Below, piece after piece: positions 29,201 to 35,642 of a stretch of 64,000 nucleotides of DNA. Below the pieces are notes generated by a model, which saw only the letters and a program-made list of their open reading frames with translations, was not told the origin of the DNA and did not search any database. The position numbers and the translations under genes were made by a program. Position 1 is the stretch's first letter. The number at the start of each line of letters is the position of its first letter. Origin of the DNA: Bradyrhizobium sp. Lineage in GTDB: Bacteria; Pseudomonadota; Alphaproteobacteria; Rhizobiales; Xanthobacteraceae. The stretch covers positions 20,379 through 84,378 of the forward strand of contig JAUXWH010000158.1 in NCBI GenBank assembly GCA_030681365.1, in the 5' to 3' direction.

Positions 29201-29315
29201 GCTCGTGTCGCAGGTCCTGACGCTCTACACGACGCCGGTGATCTATCTCCTGATCGACCGGCTGCGGCGGCGGTGGCGATCCCGGCCTCAAGCGGTCGCG
29301 TTACCCGCGGAATAG
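26205..29315 (+). CDS. RND multidrug efflux pump, MdtC-like subunit
   Basis: This 1036-residue RND pump has an ATG that shares its A with the stop of the previous gene (TAATG). Signature motifs are SVGFVVDDAIVMIENMYRNL (helix 4 aspartate pair) and LLIGIVKKNGIMMVDFALDAERN. It differs from the upstream pump by a glycine-rich GGEGGPGGGGSNRG insertion in the second porter loop. The tandem of two distinct pumps behind one adaptor is the MdtABC architecture. It is the last gene of the operon. Confidence 0.93.
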   Translation: MASISEPFIRRPVGTTLLAIGLFLVGMVAYVFLPVAAVPNVDFPMIRVSASRPGADPSIMAATVAAPLERRLGEIAGITQITSTSSLGSTSIQLQFAIGRDIDRAARDVQAAINASLADLPTDLPSLPRFRKANPAAAPVFVLALTSKTIGSSAMYDVADTVIAQRISQVPGVGEVTVSGADQPAVRIALNPVALSNAGISTDAVRLAIVGANPLGPVGIFDGERQSETLSTNRQMRTAVEFRDILIKSSNGNYVRLSDVAEVEDSVRNTRSIAWFNKQPAVLIQITKQGDANVIDTVDRVKALIPELKQWIPAGVEISTLVDRTGTIRASVEDMEWTLLATAFLVMLVVFTFLRRTTPTIAAGVAVPLALAGTCAGMWLAGFSINNLTLMALAISVGFVVDDAIVMIENMYRNLERGMKPYQAALEGAKQIGFTVLSISLSLIAAFTPLVFMDGIVGRLLREFSLTLTFAIVVSTVVSLTVTPMICAHYIKQATSHNATWFDRAVEGTLSRIVAFYTRTLRVVLGFPILTLIVFFATIALTVVLYIKTPKGYFPVDDSGFVIGGTRASPDTSFQAMLKLQQQLADIVMADPAVAGIGSMLGGEGGPGGGGSNRGRMFISLKPPAERGGMSTQLVIDRLRKDLYRVAGIRLFMFAAQDIRAGGRQSDSDFQYTLTSPDLALLQKWAPIVGKRMESVEGITDISSDRDPGGLQLTLAIDRKTASSLGVRVQDIDNALNNAFSQRQISIIYTQRNQYMVVLEIDPKFQADPSNLEQIFVAGANGAQVPLSAVVRTSRGLSPLAVYHSQSFPSTTVSFNLLPDVPLEVATTNIQRAVDELHIPEGIRGSFDGNAGDFNRTTGRQPLLILGALVAMYIVLGVLYESLAHPLTIISTLPSAGLGALLALQVTNTPLTVIAFVGIILLIGIVKKNGIMMVDFALDAERNRGLSSADAIFEACRARFRPILMTTLAALFAGIPLVIATGPGTELRRPLGITIIGGLLVSQVLTLYTTPVIYLLIDRLRRRWRSRPQAVALPAE

Positions 29316-29373
29316 GGCCTGAACCGGACTTTGCGTTGTTGAAGCGCAGGCCCGGCAAGCGTATAGCGGGCCC

Positions 29374-30105
29374 ATGTCAAAACATCCCGAGCCTGAAATG
29401 GCCGCCGCCGTGGAGGTGGTGCCGGACTGTCCGCAGTGCCAGAAGCCGATGCCGCTGTGCATCTGCGACAGCATCACGCCGATCGAAAACAAGATCTCGC
29501 TGTTGATCCTGCAGCATCCGCAGGAGCAGGACAGGGCGCTCGGAACGGCGCGGCTGACCGCGCTGCATTTTCCGAACGCGGTGCTCAAGATCGGGCTGTC
29601 GTGGCCGAGCCTGTCCAAGGCGCTGGGACGCCGGGTGCTCGATCCCTCGCGCTGGGCGGTGCTCTATCTCGGTTCCGCCAAGGTCGCGGACCTCGAGACC
29701 GACCGCGATATCGTCGCCATCGACCACAAGGGCCGGGCCGAGGAGACCCAACGCGGCCTCCTGAAAGACATCGAGGGCATCGTGCTGCTCGACGGCACCT
29801 GGAGCCAGGCCAAGGCGCTGTGGTGGCGCAACGCCTGGATGCTGAAATGCCAGCGCGTCATCCTTGGGCCCACGCAGCCGTCGCGCTATGGCAAGCTGCG
29901 CAAGGAGCCGCGCGGCGACGGCCTGTCGACCATCGAGGCGGCGGCGATGCTGTTGTCCGGGCTCGAAAAGCGGCCCGATATCGCCGAGACGCTGCACGCC
30001 AGTTTCGAGCGGATGCTGGCGAGATATCGAGAAGTGCAGAACACCATGCCGGCGATCGCGCCGAAGCCGAAAAAGAAGGATTATCGCCGGCGCAAGCGGG
30101 CTTGA
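29374..30105 (+). CDS. DTW-domain tRNA-uridine aminocarboxypropyltransferase
   Basis: The 243-residue protein has an N-terminal zinc-ribbon-like CPQCQKPMPLCIC (about residues 21-33). The DTW motif appears as the DGTW variant in VLLDGTWSQAKALWWRN, with LGPTQPSRYGKLRKEPRGDGLSTIEAAA downstream. TapT/DTWD enzymes transfer the aminocarboxypropyl group of SAM to uridine to make acp3U in tRNA. It sits 90 bases upstream of the tRNA-Cys attachment site of the integrated element, but nothing suggests it belongs to that element. Confidence 0.88.
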   Translation: MSKHPEPEMAAAVEVVPDCPQCQKPMPLCICDSITPIENKISLLILQHPQEQDRALGTARLTALHFPNAVLKIGLSWPSLSKALGRRVLDPSRWAVLYLGSAKVADLETDRDIVAIDHKGRAEETQRGLLKDIEGIVLLDGTWSQAKALWWRNAWMLKCQRVILGPTQPSRYGKLRKEPRGDGLSTIEAAAMLLSGLEKRPDIAETLHASFERMLARYREVQNTMPAIAPKPKKKDYRRRKRA

Positions 30106-30195
30106 ACAAGGCGGTTCGAGCGAAGCCGGCGCGTCATCCGGGACTGTCAGGCTCTTGGTTGCCTATCCCGGGCAGGCCGTATATGAGTTCGCCCC

Positions 30196-30238
30196 CAATG
30201 GGGCCACGTGGCGGAGTGGTTACGCAACGGTCTGCAAA
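30196..30238 (+). repeat. attL: 43-bp direct repeat with 5' half of tRNA-Cys
   Basis: This copy is identical over 43 bases to 40991-41033. It contains bases 1-37 of tRNA-Cys, stopping just past the anticodon GCA, and then diverges into element DNA. It is a broken tRNA copy and cannot make a functional tRNA. It probably lies next to the original chromosomal tRNA promoter. Confidence 0.9.
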
Positions 30239-30356
30239 GACTATTCCGGCCGTAGCGGGTAGGGGCGGCCAGTACCGAAACGTCCCATTTCATAGGCGTT
30301 TCTGAGCGAGCCGCGCCCATCCCGTCCCTTGCAGTATTGGCCTGTTTTATTGAGTT

Positions 30357-30376
30357 GGGTGCCATTTCGGGTGCCA
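30357..30376 (+). promoter_or_regulatory. Putative integrase arm-type sites, left end
   Basis: Two direct copies of GGGTGCCA start 12 bases apart (30357 and 30369), about 120 bases inside attL. The same pair occurs at the right end at 40922 and 40933. Paired short direct repeats at both ends of a tyrosine-integrase element are what arm-type binding sites look like. Confidence 0.55.
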
Positions 30377-30424
30377 ACTCCTCATCCATGGTCGGGGCCG
30401 ACGGGTTCGCCTTTCGAAGCCGAA

Positions 30425-30604
30425 CTAGCTGCTCCGCTTGGACATCTCTTCACGTAAATCCGCAATCGCCTGCCCGGTCTCTTCTAACGCGCCAACGAGG
30501 CCGCGCATGATCCCGTTGGCCTGTTCCTGCAGCTCGTTCTGCTTATCGACCGACTTTTGTAACTGATACAGCGCGTTTTCAAGGTCGGCGTGGTCATTGT
30601 CCAT
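30425..30604 (-). CDS. Small coiled-coil protein of the element
   Basis: The protein has 59 residues from the ATG at 30604, chosen because GGAAAG sits just upstream; an ATG four codons earlier is possible. The product (DLENALYQLQKSVDKQNELQEQ...) is an amphipathic helix with heptad-like leucines, then LVGALEETGQAIADLREEM. I do not recognise it. It is the outermost gene at the left end, transcribed in the same direction as the head genes but separated from them by a plus-strand gene. Confidence 0.6.
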   Translation of the reverse strand: MDNDHADLENALYQLQKSVDKQNELQEQANGIMRGLVGALEETGQAIADLREEMSKRSS

Positions 30605-30781
30605 GGTGCTTTCCATTCTGTTGTTTGCGGCGTAGCTTAGGCGCCGGCCGGGGTGCTGGTAACACCCCGACCGACTTGCCATCAACAGCCGTAAGCGGGC
30701 CGCCGATGACCGATTCCCCAGATACCACGAATCTAACTGGCTGCCCGCCTCGGCGTTTTCAACGCACAGGGAGGCTGAGCC

Positions 30782-31030
30782 ATGAGGTTCTTTGATCCAG
30801 GAAATGTCGCTGACTTTTTCGTCCACAATATCGAGCGCGTCGACAGCATGGGGAGCACGTCTCGGATCGTGTTCTGCACTCCCAAGTCTGATCGGGGCGA
30901 GACAGTCAACGAATCAGTTTTGTCGCTGATAGTACCGACCGACCAACTCGCCGGCATGGTAGGGAAGCTTATGCAGGCGCCGAGCGCTTCGATCACCCGC
31001 AAAGTCGAGAGCGACGAGGTTCTGCACTAG
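30782..31030 (+). CDS. Small hypothetical protein of the element, opposite strand
   Basis: This 82-residue protein is preceded by an excellent GGGAGG about seven bases before the ATG. The product (MRFFDPGNVADFFVHNIERVD...) is soluble, with alternating strands (SRIVFCTPKS, ESVLSLIVPTDQLAGMVGKLM) and no Cys-rich or membrane segment. No family is recognised. It is transcribed against the structural genes near the left end, the usual place for accessory or host-interaction genes in satellites. Confidence 0.65.
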   Translation: MRFFDPGNVADFFVHNIERVDSMGSTSRIVFCTPKSDRGETVNESVLSLIVPTDQLAGMVGKLMQAPSASITRKVESDEVLH

Positions 31031-31056
31031 CCCGCGCGCCGGGCGGCGGGGGGTTA

Positions 31057-31977
31057 CTACTCCGCCGCCTCGCACCGGATCGTGGCCCGCAGCCGATACG
31101 CACGATTGTTACAGGCTGCGCTGCAATAGAGCGCGTTTTTCTTCGCGGGACAGAATGGCCGGCCACATATGGCGCAGGGCCTCTCGGGCGGCGGCGGAAC
31201 CGCATGGTAAGCCTTATTGTACGCCTTCACACCCGCCCGGCGGCAGTCAGGCGAACACCACTGGTTATGGGCGCGCGAAGGATAAAACTCCCTTCCGCAT
31301 TGCGCGCAAGGGCGCGGCTCAATGGCAAATTTCCGTTTCCCGGAGCAAGTGTGCGAGCAAAAGCGATAGCCTTGTGGCTTCCATAGCCGCTCGAATCGAG
31401 TGCCGCAGCCTTCGCAGATGTATTCGCCGACCGACTTTTGACGCGATTTGGTCCGAGCTGCCATGACGGCCCGCATGCCGGCCTCGCCCTCGATCTGTGT
31501 GAGCCGCCACCGGAACGCCGACTGAGCGGCGCTATTGCAAGTTCGGCTGCAAAACTTGGTTCCGTCACGGGCATCGGCATCGAGAGGCTTTCCGCAGCGC
31601 TGGCAAAGAACGTAGCGGGTCGCCGTGTATCCGTCCTGGCACCACTCGGGCTGACCTTCGTGCCACATCGGCCGCGTCGCACCGATGCGTCGCAGCGCCT
31701 CGCTGACGATGGCAGACGCACGAGCGTCAGCTTTGCTCCAAGTCATGCCTTCGAGGCAGAAGGTCGACCGCAGCCCATGTCGCACCGCGCCCTCGAATTG
31801 AAACCGGCTGGAATGTCCGGCTTCCAGAATCTCGATCGCGCGCGGGACCAGAATTTCATTATCTTTCCGGCTCAGATTTTCGCGCTTGCGCGGTGTCCCG
31901 GCGAGCGTGATCTCCGTGGACCGGCGGCCTGCACGCGACCGCAGGTACGCCGCCAATTGATGCGAGATTTGAAGCAT
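31057..31977 (-). CDS. Cys-rich multi-zinc-ribbon protein downstream of the head genes
   Basis: The 306-residue protein has a basic N-terminal half (QLAAYLRSRAGRRSTEITLAG...) and a C-terminal half packed with CxxC pairs: LCQRCGKPLD...FCSRTC, ICEGCGTRFE...FCSHTC, PCAQCGREF...WCSPDC and PCAICGRPFC...YCSAAC. These are four tandem treble-clef or zinc-ribbon units about 35-50 residues apart. GAGGA lies eight bases before its ATG. It is the last gene of the head operon, ten bases after the portal. I cannot name the family; nucleic-acid binding is the likely mode. Confidence 0.7.
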   Translation of the reverse strand: MLQISHQLAAYLRSRAGRRSTEITLAGTPRKRENLSRKDNEILVPRAIEILEAGHSSRFQFEGAVRHGLRSTFCLEGMTWSKADARASAIVSEALRRIGATRPMWHEGQPEWCQDGYTATRYVLCQRCGKPLDADARDGTKFCSRTCNSAAQSAFRWRLTQIEGEAGMRAVMAARTKSRQKSVGEYICEGCGTRFERLWKPQGYRFCSHTCSGKRKFAIEPRPCAQCGREFYPSRAHNQWCSPDCRRAGVKAYNKAYHAVPPPPERPCAICGRPFCPAKKNALYCSAACNNRAYRLRATIRCEAAE

Positions 31978-31986
31978 GGCGCGTCC

Positions 31987-33042
31987 TCATGCGTCCCCAA
32001 GGCTGCGCTCCCACGCGTCGTTCACATCGGTATCCGACAGTCCGGCTTCCTTGGCTTGCGCCAGCGCGGCAACGATGCCGGCGAAGGCACGTGCACGGCC
32101 GCCATGATCGACGGCGCCCGTCGGGGTGACGACATCGATGGACACCGAGCCGCCTAGCTTTGCGGTTGCTTCCTCGGCGAGCAGCGCGGCAATGGGCGAA
32201 AGGGTCCAGGTTGCGAGATGCCGTTGTGCTTCCCGTACAAGCGGCCCCTGAGCTTGATTGCTCCACAGGGCGGGTAGGACGCCGAACGCTTGCGATACCG
32301 CATCACGCGCAGCCGCAAGCGTTTCCGTCGACATCGTGCGCTCGAGGTCAGGCGAAAGGCTTGCCGGCTTCCAGTCGGTTTGCGGTACAGGGCCGCCAGC
32401 CGCTGAGACAGCAACGGATTCCCGCAGCAGGACTCGGCCCCTTTGACCTCGGAATGACCGTCCGAGCGCCGTGCTGTCGGTCTCCGCCTGTTCGGGCATA
32501 GGCACAACCTGGCTCCCGATCGGAGCTAATTCGAAAACCTCCTCCAAGGCGCTTTCGACGGCATGCAGGAGCCCAGCTGAGAGGCTGGAGCGACGCAGCG
32601 GTGCCGTCCCGCAATAAGGCGCCACCGGATCGCAACCGATCCTGACATGCAGCACCTCGCCCGCGAGAGCAGTCTGCGTGGTGCCTCCGCCGGCCTCGCT
32701 GATCGAGGCTCGATAAGCAACCGGCATTCCGTTGCGGGTCGACACTTCCCAATCCGAGCACGGCACCAGGCCATCGCGGATCAGGAAGACACTTTCGCCA
32801 CGCAGCGCCAGGCTGCGACCGATCAGGGCCATGGTGCGCCGGTCGAGCATGGTGGTGCCGCTCACGGCCGCCAAGCTGAGGCCGCCTTCCCACAGGCTGA
32901 CGCAGCTCTGCGCCGTCGCCGTCAATTCAGCGAGGCCGCGCCGGCCGGAGATGTACGCTTCGCGAGCTGCTATGATCTCGGCCGTAAAGCCGGACGCGGC
33001 GGAACGTTTCTCGGTGCGGCGAAACCAATTCAGAATACCCAC
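31987..33042 (-). CDS. Phage portal protein
   Basis: The portal is 351-353 residues. The track begins at TTG 33048, but GGAGGG sits only one base before it and exactly seven bases before GTG 33042, so I prefer the GTG. Portal features include ILNWFRRTEKR at the N-terminus, TAQSCVSLWEGGLSLA, MALIGRSLALRGESVFLI, the conserved VLHVRIGCDP and a C-terminal AQGPLVREAQRHL segment. Portals form the dodecameric DNA gate of the head. It is shorter than HK97-type portals (about 400). Unusually it lies at the downstream end of the head cluster. Confidence 0.78.
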   Translation of the reverse strand: MGILNWFRRTEKRSAASGFTAEIIAAREAYISGRRGLAELTATAQSCVSLWEGGLSLAAVSGTTMLDRRTMALIGRSLALRGESVFLIRDGLVPCSDWEVSTRNGMPVAYRASISEAGGGTTQTALAGEVLHVRIGCDPVAPYCGTAPLRRSSLSAGLLHAVESALEEVFELAPIGSQVVPMPEQAETDSTALGRSFRGQRGRVLLRESVAVSAAGGPVPQTDWKPASLSPDLERTMSTETLAAARDAVSQAFGVLPALWSNQAQGPLVREAQRHLATWTLSPIAALLAEEATAKLGGSVSIDVVTPTGAVDHGGRARAFAGIVAALAQAKEAGLSDTDVNDAWERSLGDA

Positions 33043-33044
33043 CG

Positions 33045-33587
33045 TCAAGCCCTCCGATACGGACGCAGCAGATCGCCCGCGCCGCTATTCTGCATTGCGC
33101 GCGCCATCCATGACGCCACGCGGCTCACCTCGTGCGTCCTCACGCCAGGAATCTCTTCTCGCTCGGATGCCGCACCGGGCGCGCCGGGCTCGGCGGCGAA
33201 GTATTCGGCAAGCCGCCGGAACGCCTCATCGACGGCCGCCGGAACGACTCCGCCACCGACAGACGCGGAGAACCGATAGGGTCCACTTGCGGGAAGGTAG
33301 TAACCACCGAGCGGCGAAGCATCTAGTTCGGCCGTTTCCCATTCGCTCGCGCCGCACGACCAGACTTCGACCGTATCCATCGTTGCCGGCGTGAGCGGCG
33401 GGTGCCACTCGCCGCAGCCCTCGACGACCCACGTCACGTCGCGCGACGTCCAGCGGTGCGCGATGTATGTCTCGATCCGTTGCCAGATCATGTCGGAGTC
33501 GAGCGCCGCCGCAGCGGTGGAGAGGCCATCCGGCGCGTCGGGATAGTCAGCCGGAAGCGATTCCGTCTGTTGGATTGTGGTCAACAT
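33045..33587 (-). CDS. Probable head-tail connector/adaptor protein
   Basis: The 180-residue protein lies between protease and portal genes; its start shares one base with the protease stop and its end abuts the portal start. Residues DMIWQRIETYIAHRWTSRDVTWVV and AAVDEAFRRLAEYFAAEP suggest a helical bundle flanking a beta-rich centre (GYYLPASGPYRFSASVGGG). That outline resembles gp6-type connectors that join portal and tail, but no diagnostic motif settles it. The assignment rests mainly on position and size. Confidence 0.5.
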   Translation of the reverse strand: MLTTIQQTESLPADYPDAPDGLSTAAAALDSDMIWQRIETYIAHRWTSRDVTWVVEGCGEWHPPLTPATMDTVEVWSCGASEWETAELDASPLGGYYLPASGPYRFSASVGGGVVPAAVDEAFRRLAEYFAAEPGAPGAASEREEIPGVRTHEVSRVASWMARAMQNSGAGDLLRPYRRA

Positions 33588-34102
33588 TATGCCCTCCAGC
33601 GCGCGAGCGTGCGGTGCAGGCCGGCATCAAGCCGCTCGGAACGATGCCGCGCTTGCACAACCGTGCCGTCATAGGCGGGAAAGCTGCTCACGATCGAAAT
33701 CTCGTGAAGGTTGAGGCTGCGAAGCTCGCGGCGGCTGCCTTGCCAGCGCTCGCCGTCTTTTTGCACCGTGAAGCCAAAGGAAGCGCCGCCGACATCACCG
33801 CGCTCCGCCAGTTCAAGGATGTCTCGGCCGAACGAGGTGTTTGGCACGTCGAAATCGAAGTGCAGCCCGCGCGCGTCCTCTGCAAGACGAAGCGTGCCGC
33901 TCCTGGTGCGAGCCAGGACCGCCTTCGCTTCATGGTCGGCAAGGGCGAGAACGTCACGCCCTTCCCTTAGCGTGTCAGTGAAAGCGCCGGGCAGGATGAC
34001 CTCGGTGAAGTCACGGATGAGCGTGTCCTGCAGGAAGACGGCGGCATAGCCCTCCAGCCTCCGGCCGACTGCGCGTAGTTCGATGCCAACCCGGCGTTCC
34101 AT
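33587..34102 (-). CDS. Prohead protease, HK97 family
   Basis: The protein has 171 residues from the ATG at 34102; the longer track frame overlaps the capsid gene. Typical features are LEGYAAVFLQDTLIRDFTEVILPGAFTDTL and DVLALADHEAKAVLARTRSGTLRL, where the histidine of the Ser-His pair is expected (DHE). SFGFTVQKDGERWQ and LHEISIVSSFPAYDGT complete the U35/HK97 protease signature. It cleaves the capsid scaffold and itself during maturation. It is encoded after the capsid gene rather than before it. Confidence 0.88.
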   Translation of the reverse strand: MERRVGIELRAVGRRLEGYAAVFLQDTLIRDFTEVILPGAFTDTLREGRDVLALADHEAKAVLARTRSGTLRLAEDARGLHFDFDVPNTSFGRDILELAERGDVGGASFGFTVQKDGERWQGSRRELRSLNLHEISIVSSFPAYDGTVVQARHRSERLDAGLHRTLARWRA

Positions 34103-34107
34103 CTGTT

Positions 34108-35370
34108 TTACTCGACGTTGATCGCGGTCAACAAATGCAACTGCGCGAGCCGTGAAACCGCCACGTCGAAGGTGGCGATAGCCGTCAGGCGAAGCATGCC
34201 GCTCTGCGCGTCGCTGTAAGGATCGCGAATCAGATCGATCCCGCCCCATGATCCAATCCAGATCGGAGCGACACCGCCCGCACTCGTGGCGAGCAGCGCG
34301 ACCGAGGTATCCGGGGTCGCGGATGTCAGCGTCGCCTGCGACGACAGGACGTTGTTCTGCGCGGGGAAATTCTTGACATGCCGATCCCACTCGGAAACCG
34401 CGGTGCCCGTCACGAGCTCCGAGTCCATGAAGTTCCACATAGCGGGATGCATAAGAACCTTCACGTCCGCCGGGCTGTTCGCCGAGTTGGCGGTCATAAA
34501 CGTGCCAGCCACAGTGCGGAAGATGCTGGACGAAGCGTCGGCACTGATCGCGGTGGTGCCGTAGCCGTGCGTGCCCTGGCCGGAGATCACACCAACGGGC
34601 TGACCGTTCGCGCCGGTGCCGTTGAACACGCCAGTGTCGAGCACGGCCTGCATGGTGCCGGAAATGTCACGACGAACCGCTTGCTCCAGAGCGTCGCCGC
34701 TCTGTTTGAGCGACTTGCGCGTGATCTTGACCTGGATGCCCAGGTTATGGTCCGGCGACAGCGTGCGCTCAGTCGTGGCGAACACGGTCGGCCCCGCCAC
34801 GTTGGCGGTCTCGCCATCCGCCCAGCCTGCCGAAACGCTTGAGGTGGTCAGGGGGTATTCGACCAGGCCCGTGTCGATGTTGACCATCTGCGCGCCCATG
34901 CGAGCCGCCGCGCTATCCGGGAAGAGTCGATCGATAACCGGCCGTACCTGCTTCGGGTCGAAGATGCCGCTGGCGATTGTCTCGCCGACGCGCCGCTCCA
35001 GGGCGGCCCACGGAATCGGCAAACCGCGGTAACCTCCTTTGCTTCGCAGCTCCTGCACGACTTCAGCAGTCGCGCCATCGAGCACTCGGCCCTCGTCGAG
35101 AGCGAGCACCACCTGGCGCATCTCGAACTTGTTGACGAGATCGGAATATTCACGATCGCCACGGGTTTCGAGGCTGGCACCGGCTTCGCGGCGCTCGGTA
35201 TCCTCGGCGATCAACGCCGCACGAAAGCGCGCCTCATTCGTTTGGTACTCGGTATCGAGCTCAGTCATGCTGCGCTGTTCGGTTTCGTCCGGCTTTTCCT
35301 TGCCGACCAACGCGGCAAGGTGCTGACGAATCTCCGACTGACGTTTCTGAATCTTCACTGAGGTAAGCAA
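34108..35370 (-). CDS. HK97-type major capsid protein
   Basis: I place the start at TTG 35370, giving 420 residues: AAAGGAG ends seven bases upstream, and the longer track start would lie inside the HNH gene. The N-terminal third is a charged helical scaffold-like region (KIQKRQSEIRQHLAALVGKEKPDETEQRSMTELD), then the HK97-fold body with AQMVNIDTGLVEYPLTTSS and QVKITRKSLKQSGDALEQAV. The SVAL...IGSWGGIDLIRDPYSDA and C-terminal FDVAVSRLAQLHLL match the fold's closing strands. It overlaps the HNH gene by 16 bases. Confidence 0.87.
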   Translation of the reverse strand: MLTSVKIQKRQSEIRQHLAALVGKEKPDETEQRSMTELDTEYQTNEARFRAALIAEDTERREAGASLETRGDREYSDLVNKFEMRQVVLALDEGRVLDGATAEVVQELRSKGGYRGLPIPWAALERRVGETIASGIFDPKQVRPVIDRLFPDSAAARMGAQMVNIDTGLVEYPLTTSSVSAGWADGETANVAGPTVFATTERTLSPDHNLGIQVKITRKSLKQSGDALEQAVRRDISGTMQAVLDTGVFNGTGANGQPVGVISGQGTHGYGTTAISADASSSIFRTVAGTFMTANSANSPADVKVLMHPAMWNFMDSELVTGTAVSEWDRHVKNFPAQNNVLSSQATLTSATPDTSVALLATSAGGVAPIWIGSWGGIDLIRDPYSDAQSGMLRLTAIATFDVAVSRLAQLHLLTAINVE

Positions 35371-35642
35371 GCTGTGTCTCCTTTCAGGAGGTCTATCCAC
35401 GCTTGGCGCGCGGGTGATGGAAGCTGGCCTCTTTCGGCCAGCGTTTCGGTGATGTGACAGGTGCGGCACAACGTAACGACGTTGCCCATGCTGAATGCGA
35501 GTGCGGGCTCCTGTCGCGCCCGGATCAGGTGATGAACTTCGAGGTTTGCAGGCGAGCCGCATTTCGTGCACTGCCAGCCGTCGCGCCGCTTGGCAGCGAA
35601 GCGTACGGCCTTCCAACGCTTATCGTTGTAGTTCATGCCCAT
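35355..35642 (-). CDS. HNH homing/packaging-type endonuclease
   Basis: The 95-residue HNH nuclease has zinc-ligand pairs CTKCGSPANLEVHHLIRARQE and CRTCHITETLAERG. The LEVHHLI segment supplies the His-His of the beta-beta-alpha-metal site and NVVTLC the asparagine. GAAGG lies seven bases before the ATG at 35642. Small HNH nucleases next to terminase are needed for DNA packaging in many cos-type phages such as HK97 and are common in satellite islands. It overlaps the terminase stop and the capsid start. Confidence 0.9.
   Translation of the reverse strand: MGMNYNDKRWKAVRFAAKRRDGWQCTKCGSPANLEVHHLIRARQEPALAFSMGNVVTLCRTCHITETLAERGQLPSPARQAWIDLLKGDTACLPQ

Noticed and set aside
26097-29291. 1064-residue minus-strand ORF
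   Set aside because: Antisense shadow of the MdtC-like pump with low-complexity Arg/His/Gly content and no recognisable motif.
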